Source of the DNA: an uncultured Rhodospirillales bacterium
Lineage (GTDB): Bacteria > Pseudomonadota > Alphaproteobacteria > ATCC43930 > CGMCC-115725
DNA length: 64,000 bases
Direction of reading: 5' to 3'
NCBI GenBank assembly: GCA_903828515.1
Contig: CAIKMD010000003.1
Coordinates: 372,001 to 436,000, forward strand
In this document: positions 8,167 to 16,830 of the stretch, one piece after another
How positions within the stretch are numbered: position 1 is the stretch's first letter
Layout of the letters: every line of letters begins with the position of its first letter
Made by a program: the position numbers and the translations under genes
The notes under the pieces: model-generated
Told to the model about the DNA's origin: nothing
Databases searched by the model: none
What the model saw: only the letters and a program-made list of their open reading frames with translations

Positions 8167-9762
8167 ATGCGGGCTAATTTCGCCAGCGCAGAAGCCGTGG
8201 AAACGCCAGTCCAGCCTGCCGAGACGACCGACGGCACGACAGACGAAGCGACGACCACGCCCGACGAGGTCGTGCCGCGCGGCAATATTGCCGCCGATGC
8301 CGGTTCCGCCGATGCGATGCAGCACTATCTGCGCGAGATTTCCGTCGCCGATCTGCTGACCCGCGAGCAGGAAGTCGAGCTGGCGCAGCGCATCGAGGCC
8401 GGTCGCGCCGCCATGTTTGCCGCCCTGACCCGCAGCGAATTGCTGCGTCAATCGGTCAAGAATTGGCGCGAAGGCCTGCAAAAGGGCACCGTGCTGCTGC
8501 GCGACGTCGTCGATCTGGCGGCGACCCGTCAGCGTTTGAAGGGCGACGCCGAAGCCCCGGTCGACGAGACGGGTGCCGCCTCGGCGCTCGCCCAGCTCGA
8601 AGCCGAACTGATGCCCGACGTGAAGGCAGCCTTTACCCGCGCCATCAAGGCCGGCAAAGGCCGTTCCAAGCAATTGGCCCAGGCGCTGCACTCGATCGTC
8701 CTGCAGCCGGCCGAGATCGACAAGCTCGCCCACAAGGTCAAAGAGGGCAGCCGGCGTCTCATGGAGCTCGAAGGCGCTCTCGTGCGCATGGCCGAGCAAT
8801 CCGGCATCGCGCGCCAGGAATTCATCGACACCTATCGCGCGGCCAACGGCGCGGAGGTCTGGCTCGACTCCGCCAAGCGCCGCCGCGTCACCGCGTGGCG
8901 TTCCTTCGTCGGCAAGCACGGCGAGGCCGCCCGCAAGCTCGCGGTCGATATCGATATGGTCGCGCAGGAAGCCGGCCAGAAGCTTGAGCCGTTCCGCGCC
9001 GCCGCGGCCGATCTGCAGCGTGGTTCGCGCGATGCCGAACGCGCCAAGGAACAGATGATCTCGGCGAATCTTCGCCTGGTCACCTGGATCGCGCGCCGCC
9101 ACGTCAATCGCGGCCTGCCGCTGATGGATCTGGTACAGGAAGGCAATATCGGCCTGATGCGCGCGGTCGAGAAATTCGACTGGCGTCGCGGCTACAAATT
9201 CTCGACCTACGCCACCTGGTGGATTCGCCAGGCCTGTTCGCGCGCGCTGGTCGATCAAGGCCATCTGATCCGCATTCCGGCGCATTTGGCGGACGAAGTT
9301 CGCCGCGTGCTGCGCGCGCAACGTCGTCTTGCCGGCGAATTGCGCCGTGAGCCGACCGAGCCCGAACTCGCCGAACGTCTCGGCACGCCGGTCGCCAAGT
9401 TGCGCACCGTGCTCGAACTCGTGCGCGATCCGGTCAGCATGGATCAGCCCGTGGGTGAAGACGGCGACGCGACGATCGGCGACTTCCTCGAGGACGAACA
9501 GGCGGTCATGCCGCTCGAGGCCGCTGCCGCTGCCGAGTTGCGCCAAGCCACGGAAGAAGCGCTCTCGCGCCTCACCCCGCGCGAAGCCGACGTGCTGCGT
9601 TTGCGGTTTGGTGTTGGCCAGGCCGCCGAGCACACGCTCGAAGAGGTCGGCCGCAAATATCAGGTGACGCGCGAGCGTATTCGTCAGATCGAAGCCAAGG
9701 CGCTGAAGAAGCTGTCGCAGCGCGGCCCCGATCGCCGTCTCGCCGGCTTCCTCGACCGGTAA
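8167..9762 (+). CDS. RpoD-like sigma-70 factor lacking region 1.1
   Basis: 531 residues from ATG 8167 (a TTG lies two codons upstream). Region 1.2 (MQHYLREISVADLLTREQE, about 48-66) is followed by a long non-conserved insert to about residue 295. Then come region 2 (ISANLRLVTWIARRHVNRG; LVQEGNIGLMRAVEKFDWRR; FSTYATWWIRQA), region 3 and region 4 (LEEVGRKYQVTRERIRQIEA). It therefore binds core RNA polymerase and reads -10/-35 promoters. The N-terminus is only about 45 Ala/Thr/Glu-rich residues with no recognisable 1.1 domain, and it is shorter than typical alphaproteobacterial RpoD, so it may be a second sigma factor rather than the housekeeping one. Confidence 0.85.
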   Translation: MRANFASAEAVETPVQPAETTDGTTDEATTTPDEVVPRGNIAADAGSADAMQHYLREISVADLLTREQEVELAQRIEAGRAAMFAALTRSELLRQSVKNWREGLQKGTVLLRDVVDLAATRQRLKGDAEAPVDETGAASALAQLEAELMPDVKAAFTRAIKAGKGRSKQLAQALHSIVLQPAEIDKLAHKVKEGSRRLMELEGALVRMAEQSGIARQEFIDTYRAANGAEVWLDSAKRRRVTAWRSFVGKHGEAARKLAVDIDMVAQEAGQKLEPFRAAAADLQRGSRDAERAKEQMISANLRLVTWIARRHVNRGLPLMDLVQEGNIGLMRAVEKFDWRRGYKFSTYATWWIRQACSRALVDQGHLIRIPAHLADEVRRVLRAQRRLAGELRREPTEPELAERLGTPVAKLRTVLELVRDPVSMDQPVGEDGDATIGDFLEDEQAVMPLEAAAAAELRQATEEALSRLTPREADVLRLRFGVGQAAEHTLEEVGRKYQVTRERIRQIEAKALKKLSQRGPDRRLAGFLDR

Positions 9763-9797
9763 ACAACCCGCGATTACGGTTGAATGAGTCACGACGC

Positions 9798-9815
9798 CAC
9801 CGCAATAATGCGGTG
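9798..9815. terminator. Hairpin CACCGCA-ATAA-TGCGGTG after the sigma factor gene
   Basis: A 7-bp perfect stem with a 4-base loop lies 35 bp after the sigma factor stop and 28 bp before the next start. It has no T-run, so it may be a weak terminator or an mRNA end-stabilising structure. Confidence 0.3.
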
Positions 9816-9842
9816 CGCGATCGTGAATCATGGGGAGGCACT

Positions 9843-10511
9843 ATGGCGAGGCAACGGATCAGCTATGTCGATCCGGCGACGGTATCCGATGCGCGGATGC
9901 TGGCCGAATTCGATCGTTGCCGGCGTGAAGGCACGCCGCGTCCCGAAAGCCAGGCGATCCGCGCTCACGTTCCGGCCGCCTTCTGGTCCTTCGCCGAGGC
10001 CTGGGACGGGGTGTTCCGCAACGGCGTGATGGATCACGCGATCAAGGAACTCTGCCGCGTCTATGTCTCGCGCTCGGTGAAGTGCGAATATTGCGGCAAT
10101 CAGCGCTCGGTCAAATCGGCGAAGCTCGGCCTGCAAGAGGCCGACTACATGGACCTCGTCAATTTCGAGAAGTCCACGCATTACGACGAACGGCAAAAAG
10201 CCGCGCTCGCCTATACCGAGGCGATTACCTGGGACCTCGAGGCCGACGACGCGCTGTGGGACCGGCTCTATCGCCATTTCACTGAAGCGCAGATCGTCGA
10301 ACTCGGTTACTTCGTCGCCATCACGATGGGCCAGCAGCGTTGGCTGCGCACGCTCAACATCGACCATCACCAGATTCTCGCGGGCACCGACGCATCGATG
10401 GCGCCGGGCTTCGAGGATGCGACGGTGCAATCGGAAACCAAAAGCGCACCCGATTACTGGGCCAAGCGCAACGTGACGCCCGGCAAAAAACCCGTTTCGG
10501 CGGCCGAGTGA
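9843..10511 (+). CDS. Carboxymuconolactone decarboxylase / AhpD-like protein
   Basis: 222 residues from ATG 9843, which has a GGGGAGG ribosome site at 9832-9838; an in-frame start at 9780 lacks one. The family mark is the redox pair CEYCGNQ (about residues 80-86) with a following helix, then a conserved His near TLNIDHHQI. Members are helical alkylhydroperoxidase-like or decarboxylase-like enzymes. The gene is 10 bp upstream of an ABC transporter ATPase gene and reads into that operon, so it may process the imported compound. Confidence 0.8.
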   Translation: MARQRISYVDPATVSDARMLAEFDRCRREGTPRPESQAIRAHVPAAFWSFAEAWDGVFRNGVMDHAIKELCRVYVSRSVKCEYCGNQRSVKSAKLGLQEADYMDLVNFEKSTHYDERQKAALAYTEAITWDLEADDALWDRLYRHFTEAQIVELGYFVAITMGQQRWLRTLNIDHHQILAGTDASMAPGFEDATVQSETKSAPDYWAKRNVTPGKKPVSAAE

Positions 10512-10521
10512 TCTTTCGCGC

Positions 10522-11325
10522 ATGACCATCACGGGGATCGCAGGCGAGGCCGAGGCCGGGCATATCAGCGTGCGCGGCCTGACCAAGCGTTATGGCGACC
10601 TCACGGTATTTTCGAAGATCGACCTCACCGTGCGCGCGCGCGAAATCGTGGCGCTGGTCGGGCCCTCGGGTTGCGGCAAGACCACGCTGCTGCGCTGTAT
10701 CGACGGTCTGCTCCCGGCCGATGGCGAAATTTCGATCGACGGCAAGCGCGTGACCGAACCGCCCGAAGGCGTCGCCGTGGTGTTCCAGCATTTCGGTCTC
10801 TTTCCGTGGAAGACCGTCTACGACAACGTCGCTTACGGTTTGCGCATGGCCGGCGTCGATGCCGCCGAGATCGCGCGCCGCGTGCCGAACTTCATCGGCC
10901 TTGTCGGCCTCACCGGGTTCGAGAAGGCCTATCCCTATCAGATGTCGGGCGGCATGCAGCAGCGTTGCGGGCTGGCCCGCGCGCTTGCCATCGAACCCTC
11001 GGTGCTGCTGATGGACGAGCCTTTCGCCGCAGTCGACGCGCAGACGCGCGAGATCCTGCAATTCGAATTGCTGCGCATCTGGGAGCGCCGGCCGACCACG
11101 ATGGTGTTCGTCACCCATTCGATCGAAGAGGCGGTGCTGATGGGGGATCGCGTGGTGGTGTTGCAGGGCCGGCCCAGCCATATCGACCAGGACATCGACA
11201 TCGATCTGCCGCGTCCGCGCAGCCGCGAGACGTTGAGCGATCCGCGCTTCGCCGAATTGCGCGAACGCGTCTGGGCCAATCTGATGAACGAGGCACGCCG
11301 GGCGGAATTCCAGCTCGGCGCTTAA
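10522..11325 (+). CDS. NitT/TauT-type ABC transporter ATP-binding protein
   Basis: 267 residues. Walker A GPSGCGKTT, Q-loop VFQHFGLFPW, signature SGGMQQRCGLARAL, Walker B LLMDEPFAAVD and H-loop VTHSIEEAV are all present, so it should hydrolyse ATP. The switch sequence FPWKTVYDNVAYGL is typical of the nitrate/sulfonate/thiamine-precursor importer class. It is followed by a binding protein and two permease genes. Confidence 0.93.
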   Translation: MTITGIAGEAEAGHISVRGLTKRYGDLTVFSKIDLTVRAREIVALVGPSGCGKTTLLRCIDGLLPADGEISIDGKRVTEPPEGVAVVFQHFGLFPWKTVYDNVAYGLRMAGVDAAEIARRVPNFIGLVGLTGFEKAYPYQMSGGMQQRCGLARALAIEPSVLLMDEPFAAVDAQTREILQFELLRIWERRPTTMVFVTHSIEEAVLMGDRVVVLQGRPSHIDQDIDIDLPRPRSRETLSDPRFAELRERVWANLMNEARRAEFQLGA

Positions 11326-11348
11326 TCAATAAGACGAGGGAGGAAAAC

Positions 11349-12353
11349 ATGACGCGAAAAATTCTCGGGACACTCGTGGCGTTGGGCGCGTTGCTGGCGG
11401 TGGGCGCGGGGCCGGCCGCGGCGCAAACCCAGAAACTGGTCTTCGCCTTGCCGGGCGTGCCGCCGATCTTCCTCGACGTGCTCGCTTACGTCGCCGAGAA
11501 ACAGGGCTACTTCAAGAAATACGGCGCGGATGTCGAACTGCGGCAATTCGATACCGGCGCCGCCGGCGCGCGCGCGGTGGTGTCGGGCGATGCCGATCTC
11601 GTGCTGGCGCCGACGCCGCTCGTCATCACCCAGATCGCCAACGCCAATGTCGATTACGTCGCGTTCTATGGTTTGCCCAATCCCGACTGGGCGATCGGCA
11701 CCACCAACGGCGCCAAGGCGACGTGCGCGGATTTGAAGGGTCAGCAGATCGGCGTCGACACGCCCGGCGGCGCTCGTTCGCTCGCGCTGAAGGACATGCT
11801 CAACGGTTGCGGCGGCATGAAGATCGAGGACGTGCAGCAGGTCGGGCTCGGCTCGAACACCGCGGCGGCGATGATCGCCGGTCAGATTTCCTATGGCGTG
11901 CTTCATCTCGATGACGCGCCCGAAATCGAAAGCCACGACAAGAAAGTGACCATCGTCACGACGCTGGCGAAGACGGTTCCGACCAGCCATTACGATCTCG
12001 CCGTCGCGCGGCGCGACCGTCTCGTCGAGAAGCGCGACGCGATGGTGCGTTGCCTCGCCGCATTGATCGAGGCCGGGCGCTTCATGTCCGATCCGAAGAA
12101 CGCCGAGACGGTTGCCGATATCGCGTCGGTCACCGGCCATTCCAAGCTTGTTGCCAAGGATGCATTGGCCAAATTCCTCGGCATCGGCTTCTGGGCGATC
12201 GAGGATGACGGTCTCGACAAGACCAAGATCGAGGCGGTGACCGCCGATCAGGTAAAGCTCGGCGGCATCCTTGCCGGCAAGACGCCGCCCGCTTACGACA
12301 AATACGTCGACCACACGCTGTGGCGCGATGCCAACGCGATGACCAAGAAGTAA
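11349..12353 (+). CDS. ABC transporter periplasmic substrate-binding protein (NMT1/SsuA type)
   Basis: 334 residues from ATG 11349, with GGGAGGAAAAC upstream. A signal peptide (LALLAVGAG-type core, cleavage after AAAQ near 25) is followed by an NMT1-like fold: FALPGVPPIFLDVLAYVAEKQGYFKKYG, then GAAGARAVVSGDADL and DLKGQQIGVDTPGGARSLALKD. It should bind a small organic ligand in the periplasm for the ATPase and permeases of this operon. Ligand unknown; two Cys (near 121 and 155) may form a disulfide. A palindromic repeat separates it from the permease genes. Confidence 0.88.
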   Translation: MTRKILGTLVALGALLAVGAGPAAAQTQKLVFALPGVPPIFLDVLAYVAEKQGYFKKYGADVELRQFDTGAAGARAVVSGDADLVLAPTPLVITQIANANVDYVAFYGLPNPDWAIGTTNGAKATCADLKGQQIGVDTPGGARSLALKDMLNGCGGMKIEDVQQVGLGSNTAAAMIAGQISYGVLHLDDAPEIESHDKKVTIVTTLAKTVPTSHYDLAVARRDRLVEKRDAMVRCLAALIEAGRFMSDPKNAETVADIASVTGHSKLVAKDALAKFLGIGFWAIEDDGLDKTKIEAVTADQVKLGGILAGKTPPAYDKYVDHTLWRDANAMTKK

Positions 12354-12379
12354 GGCGTGATTGGGTTAGATCGAGTGAA

Positions 12380-12456
12380 CCCTCCTCACCCTCCCGCGCG
12401 ATGCGCGGGTCCCTCCCTCTCCTCCCATTGGGAGGAGAGGGTTGGGGTGAGGAGGG
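12380..12456. repeat. Nested palindromic repeat (REP-like), copy A
   Basis: Outer arms CCCTCCTCACCC (12380-12391) and GGGTGAGGAGGG (12445-12456) enclose two further hairpins: CCCGCGC-GAT-GCGCGGG (12393-12409) and CCCTCTCCTCCC-ATT-GGGAGGAGAGGG (12415-12441). Related copies are at 42040-42167 and 57536-57568. This copy lies inside the ABC transporter operon, between binding-protein and permease genes. Confidence 0.8.
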
Positions 12457-12489
12457 CTCGCGCCCTGAGCTTCCAGACAAACGGCAATC

Positions 12490-13242
12490 ATGCGGCGTGA
12501 TCTCGTCGTGCGGTATGCGCCGTTCACCCTGAGCCTCATCGTCGGCGCGGCGCTCTGGGAAATCGGCGGGCGTTATACCAGCGCGGCGTTCCTGGTCCCG
12601 CTGAGCGAGACGCTGGTCCGCCTCGAGCAGCTTGTTCAATCGGGCGAACTGGTGCGCCAGACGCTGAGTTCGCTTGCGCTGTTCTTCGTCGGGCTTGGCC
12701 TCGCCGCGCTGGTCGGCGCGCCGGCCGGGCTGGCGCTCGCACGCTGGCCGGCGCTGCGCCGCGCGCTCGATCTCTATATCATGATTCTCTATGCGACGCC
12801 GATGGTGGCGCTGATCCCGTTCATCCTGTCGTTGATGGGGTTCGGCTTTGCGCCCAAAGTCCTGGTGGTATTTCTCTTCGCCGTGTTTCCGATTCTCTAC
12901 AACACGGTCGAAGGCGCGCGGAGCCTCAAGCCCGAACTGATCGAGGTGGCGCGCTCGTTCCGCTCGAGCGAATGGGCGTTGTGGCGCGATGTGGTGATGC
13001 CCTACACGCTGCCCTTCGCGATGACCGGCCTGCGCCAGGCGATCGGCCGCGCGCTGGTCGGCATGATCGCGGCGGAATTTTTTCTGAGCTCGACCGGCCT
13101 GGGTCAGTTGATCATGACCGCGTCGCAGAATTTCGACACCGGTGGCCTCTTCGCCGCGATCCTCGTCATCGTCGTGCTGGGCGTCGGGCTGATGCGTCTG
13201 GGGCGCGCGATCGAGCTTCACTATGCGCGCTGGCGGGTCTGA
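12490..13242 (+). CDS. ABC transporter permease (first)
   Basis: 250 residues with about six membrane helices and the BPD_transp_1 fold. The ATPase-contact loop is EVARSFRSSEWALWRDVVMPYTLPFAMTG, which matches the EAA motif with a Pro and Gly at its end. It forms the membrane channel with the next gene, which starts 3 bp later. The closest functional class is SsuC/ThiX-like. Confidence 0.88.
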   Translation: MRRDLVVRYAPFTLSLIVGAALWEIGGRYTSAAFLVPLSETLVRLEQLVQSGELVRQTLSSLALFFVGLGLAALVGAPAGLALARWPALRRALDLYIMILYATPMVALIPFILSLMGFGFAPKVLVVFLFAVFPILYNTVEGARSLKPELIEVARSFRSSEWALWRDVVMPYTLPFAMTGLRQAIGRALVGMIAAEFFLSSTGLGQLIMTASQNFDTGGLFAAILVIVVLGVGLMRLGRAIELHYARWRV

Positions 13243-13245
13243 ACC

Positions 13246-14028
13246 ATGACCGACGCGGCATTGGCGCCCGACCGTCCCACCATGCTGCCGCGGCTTTATG
13301 CCGGCGCGGCGATCGTCGTGTTATGGGAACTCGTGGTGCGCGGCTTCGCGCCGTCTTATGTCGCGACACCCTTTGGTATCGCGATGGCGCTGCCGCGCGT
13401 GCTCGCCGACGCGACGTTCCTCAAGGCGACCGCGATCACCCTCGGGGCGGTCGCCGAGGGCCTCGTCATCGCGCTGGCGATCGGCACCGTGCTGGGTCTG
13501 TTGATCGGGCGCAGCCTCGTCGCCGACCGTGCGCTGCGTCATTACGTCAATGCCTGCTACGCGGTGCCGATGATCGTCGTGCTGCCGCTGGTATCCTTGT
13601 GGTTCGGCTATACCGGCGCGGCGCGCCTCGCCACCATCGTCTTCGCCGCGTCGTTCTCGATCGCGGTCAATGTCGCCGACGGCGCGCGCGCCGTGCCGCG
13701 CGACTATCTCGAAGTCGCGCATTCGTTTCGCTCGAGCGAGGGCCGCGCTCTGTTCGAGATCGTGCTACCGGCCTCGATGCCCTATTTCCTCGCGGGCCTG
13801 CGTCTCGCCGCCGGCCGCGCTTTGATCGCGGCGGTGGTCGCGGAATTTTTCACCGCGATCCCCGGCCTCGGCTATTTCATTTTATATAATTCGCGCGTCT
13901 TCCGGCACAACGACGCCTTCGTCGCGGTGCTGCTGCTCGGCGGGTTCGGCGTCGGCTTCGATGCGCTGGTGAATTATGCGACGCGGCGATACCTGCCCTG
14001 GTACCGCCGCGCCGATGGCGACAACTAG
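13246..14028 (+). CDS. ABC transporter permease (second)
   Basis: 260 residues, about six helices, EAA-type loop EVAHSFRSSEGRALFEIVLPASMPYFLAGLR. It is clearly related to the preceding permease (both have the HSFRSSE-like core), so the transporter probably uses a heterodimeric channel made by gene duplication. Last gene of the operon; it converges on the minus-strand LVIVD gene with a 3-bp gap. Confidence 0.88.
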   Translation: MTDAALAPDRPTMLPRLYAGAAIVVLWELVVRGFAPSYVATPFGIAMALPRVLADATFLKATAITLGAVAEGLVIALAIGTVLGLLIGRSLVADRALRHYVNACYAVPMIVVLPLVSLWFGYTGAARLATIVFAASFSIAVNVADGARAVPRDYLEVAHSFRSSEGRALFEIVLPASMPYFLAGLRLAAGRALIAAVVAEFFTAIPGLGYFILYNSRVFRHNDAFVAVLLLGGFGVGFDALVNYATRRYLPWYRRADGDN

Positions 14029-14031
14029 AAA

Positions 14032-15375
14032 TTATTTCGCGGCGGTCTTGGCCTTCGGCGTGACCGGTTCCTTGCCGGTGTATTTGAGGACGAAGGTCCC
14101 CCATTTGTCGTCGTTCATGTAGATGTAGCCGCGCGTGTCGACGGCGAGTTCCTCCGACCAGTTGATCGGCGAGCCGTGATTGCCGCCCATGTCGGGCAGG
14201 CCCGGACGCTCGGGCGGCACGAAATGCCCCACCTCGGTCGGCAAACGCGGATCGCTGATGTCGAAGACGCGAAGCCCGGCGTTGAAATACGCGATGTAGA
14301 TCAGGTTGCCCGGCTGCTGAACCGCCGGATTGTGGATTTCCTGGTTGGTGTTGTGCGGGCCGAACCGGCCGCCCTTGTCGCAGAAATCGGTATAGGGCAG
14401 GCCCTTGACCGGACGCGGTGTCGGGAAAATCGAGATGAGGCGGGGCTTGGCTGGATCGGCATTGTCGATCAGGCCGGCGAAGTTCATGCCGTCATCCTTG
14501 CACTCGGGCTTCGACGCCTCGGAGCTGACATAGAGCAGCTTCCTGTCCCACAGCGGCAAGACGGTGTGAACCGATTGCGAGCCGACATTGGCGAAGGGAT
14601 TGGTGATGTGGAGCTTGCCGATCAGCTTCGGATTGGCCGGATCGCTGATGTCGATGTTCATCACGTCGGGCGTGTACCCGGTCGAGATCATCTTGCCGTC
14701 CGGGCTGACATTCGCCGGGCCGTGAAAGCCCATGTAATAGCCCGGATCGGGTTCGTCGTTCTTCTGGCCCTTCTGCCAGAACTTGCCGACTTCCTTCGGA
14801 TGCGCCGGATCGCTCACGTCCATGATGACGAGGATGTTGCCGCCGCGAAATCCGGGATAGGAGGTTGAGAGATAGGCGTATTGACCGCCGGGATAGGAAT
14901 TGCGGTGCGCGCCGGTGGCGCCGCCGGTCCAGTCCGCAATCTGCTTGGGGTTCTCGGGATCGCTGATGTCCCACAGCAGGATCGAGGGACCCGGATTGGG
15001 ATGATCCTTGTCGCCGTTGAGCGAGGTGATCATCAGGTTGCCGTGCACCGTCACCTGCGAGGTGATCACGCCCGGCGCTTTCGGGCCGCTATAGGGAATG
15101 AACTTCACATAGCGCGGATTTTCCGGCTTGGTCACGTCGAGAATGCTCCAGCCCTGATCGAAGGACTGGCCCATATAGAGATAGAAGTGCCCGTTGGCGG
15201 CTTTGTTGAGCGCCATCTTGAACGCGCCGTAATGCCCGCCCAGCGCGGAGAACCCGACGGCCTTCACACTCTGCGCTTCCCAGCCTTTGGGGAACGGATC
15301 GGCATTCGCCGCGCCGGTGAACGCAACCGTCAGTGCGACGGCGCTCGCGGCGAGAAATTTTTCGAATTTGATCAT
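14032..15375 (-). CDS. Secreted LVIVD-repeat beta-propeller protein (copy 1)
   Basis: 447 residues from ATG 15375 with a signal peptide (FLAASAVALTVAFTGAANA, cut near 23). Five or more blades share a motif of the type DISDPxxPKxIG: ILDVTKPENPRYVKF, LWDISDPENPKQIADW, IMDVSDPAHPKEVGKF, NIDISDPANPKLIGKL and VFDISDPRLPTEVGHF. This is the LVIVD repeat, thought to form a cell-surface or periplasmic propeller. No enzyme motif is visible. Four or more Cys, including one in YTDFCDKGGRFGPH, are shared with the neighbouring copy. It is 11 bp downstream of that copy on the same strand. Confidence 0.8.
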   Translation of the reverse strand: MIKFEKFLAASAVALTVAFTGAANADPFPKGWEAQSVKAVGFSALGGHYGAFKMALNKAANGHFYLYMGQSFDQGWSILDVTKPENPRYVKFIPYSGPKAPGVITSQVTVHGNLMITSLNGDKDHPNPGPSILLWDISDPENPKQIADWTGGATGAHRNSYPGGQYAYLSTSYPGFRGGNILVIMDVSDPAHPKEVGKFWQKGQKNDEPDPGYYMGFHGPANVSPDGKMISTGYTPDVMNIDISDPANPKLIGKLHITNPFANVGSQSVHTVLPLWDRKLLYVSSEASKPECKDDGMNFAGLIDNADPAKPRLISIFPTPRPVKGLPYTDFCDKGGRFGPHNTNQEIHNPAVQQPGNLIYIAYFNAGLRVFDISDPRLPTEVGHFVPPERPGLPDMGGNHGSPINWSEELAVDTRGYIYMNDDKWGTFVLKYTGKEPVTPKAKTAAK

Positions 15376-15386
15376 GTCGCTTCTCC

Positions 15387-16736
15387 CTATTTCTTCGCGG
15401 GCTTGGGCGTCACCGGCTCCTTGCCGGTGTAGCGCACGATGAACGTGCCCCACTTGTCTTCGTTGAGATAGATGTTGCCGCGCGAGTCGACGGCGACTTC
15501 CTCCGACCAGTTGACCGGCGAGGCATGGGCGCCACTTTGCGCCGGCAGGCCCGGCCGCTCGGGCGGCAGGAACCAGCCGACTTCGGTCGGCAGGCGCGCG
15601 TCGCTGATGTCGAAAGTGCGCAAGCCGGCGTTGAACCACGAGATGTACATGAGGTTGCCGGTCTGCTGGACCGCCGGATTGTGGATTTCCTGATTGGTGT
15701 TGTGCGGCCCGAACCGTCCGCCCTTGTCGCAGAAATCGGTATAGGGCAGGCCTTTGGCTGGGCGCGGCGTCGGAAAGACCGAGATCAGGCGCGGCTTCGC
15801 CGGATCGCTGTTGTCGATGAAGCCGGCGAAGTTCAGGCCGTTATCCTTGCAGCTTTCCTGCAGGGCTTCGGAACTCACAAAGAGCAGCTTCCGGTCCCAG
15901 ATCGGCAGGACCGTATGCACCGACTGGATGCCGACGCTGGCGAACGGCTCGGTGATGTGAAGCCGGCCGATCAGCTTCGGCTGGGTCGGATCGCTGATGT
16001 CGAGATTGATCACGTCGGGCGTATAGGGAAGCGACGCCATCTTGCCGTCCGGGCTGACGTTCACCGGCCCATGGAAAGCGACCGGCCCGTCGCGCTTCGG
16101 TTCGCCTTCCTTCTGGCCCGGCTGCCACCATTTGCCGACCTCTTTCGGATGCGCCGGGTCGCTGACGTCGAGGATCACCATGATGTTGCCGGTGAAGCCG
16201 GGATACGATGTGGCGAGATAGGCGTATTGCCCGCCGGGATAGGAATTGCGGTGCGCGCCCAGTTTGCCCTCGCCCCATTGCGAGATCTGCTTGGGGTTCT
16301 CGGGATCGGTGATGTCCCAGATCAGCACGTCCGGCCCGTCGCTCGGGCTGCGCCGGTCGAGCGAGGTGATCATGATGTTCTTGTCGATGGTCACCTGCGC
16401 GGTGATCCAGTCCTTCGGCCCGTCGAACGGGATGAACTTCACATAGCGCGGATTGGTCGCGTCGGTGACGTCGAGAATGCTCCAGCCCTGATTGAAGGAA
16501 TGGCCCATATAAAGGTACCACTTGCCGTTGGCCGCGTGGTTGAGCGCCATCTTGAAGGCGCCATAGCGCCCGCCATCAGCCGAAAAGCCGATCGGCTTCA
16601 TGTGATCGGCGGTCCAGCCTTTCGGAATCGGGTCGGCCAACGCCGTGCCCGACAGCGCGACGACGAGGGCCAGCGCGCTCGCGCCGGCTGCGATTTTTCC
16701 CCAGAATTTAAGCGAGCCCGATGCGACGCAATTCAT
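15387..16736 (-). CDS. Secreted LVIVD-repeat beta-propeller protein (copy 2)
   Basis: 449 residues from ATG 16736, signal peptide core ASALALVVALSGTALA. The sequence follows copy 1 almost blade for blade (KPIGFSADGGRYGAFKMALN against KAVGFSALGGHYGAFKMALN; shared YTDFCDKGGRFGPHNTNQE), so the pair is a tandem duplication. Start chosen because the 48 residues upstream in frame are basic and lack a signal peptide, and a GGAAC site precedes the ATG. Function unknown; the conserved His/Asn-rich stretch may bind metal. Confidence 0.8.
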   Translation of the reverse strand: MNCVASGSLKFWGKIAAGASALALVVALSGTALADPIPKGWTADHMKPIGFSADGGRYGAFKMALNHAANGKWYLYMGHSFNQGWSILDVTDATNPRYVKFIPFDGPKDWITAQVTIDKNIMITSLDRRSPSDGPDVLIWDITDPENPKQISQWGEGKLGAHRNSYPGGQYAYLATSYPGFTGNIMVILDVSDPAHPKEVGKWWQPGQKEGEPKRDGPVAFHGPVNVSPDGKMASLPYTPDVINLDISDPTQPKLIGRLHITEPFASVGIQSVHTVLPIWDRKLLFVSSEALQESCKDNGLNFAGFIDNSDPAKPRLISVFPTPRPAKGLPYTDFCDKGGRFGPHNTNQEIHNPAVQQTGNLMYISWFNAGLRTFDISDARLPTEVGWFLPPERPGLPAQSGAHASPVNWSEEVAVDSRGNIYLNEDKWGTFIVRYTGKEPVTPKPAKK

Positions 16737-16830
16737 TTGCGTTCCCCTTCCGTGACGACGTTTCTTCCCTGCCGCACAGGTTGACAGGTTCGCCACCCGC
16801 GCGCAACGTGGCGCCAAGGCGGTGTTCCGG

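Noticed and set aside
10671-11348. N-terminal extension of the ABC binding protein
   Set aside because: The in-frame extension overlaps the ATPase gene; the signal peptide starts at ATG 11349 with a good ribosome site.
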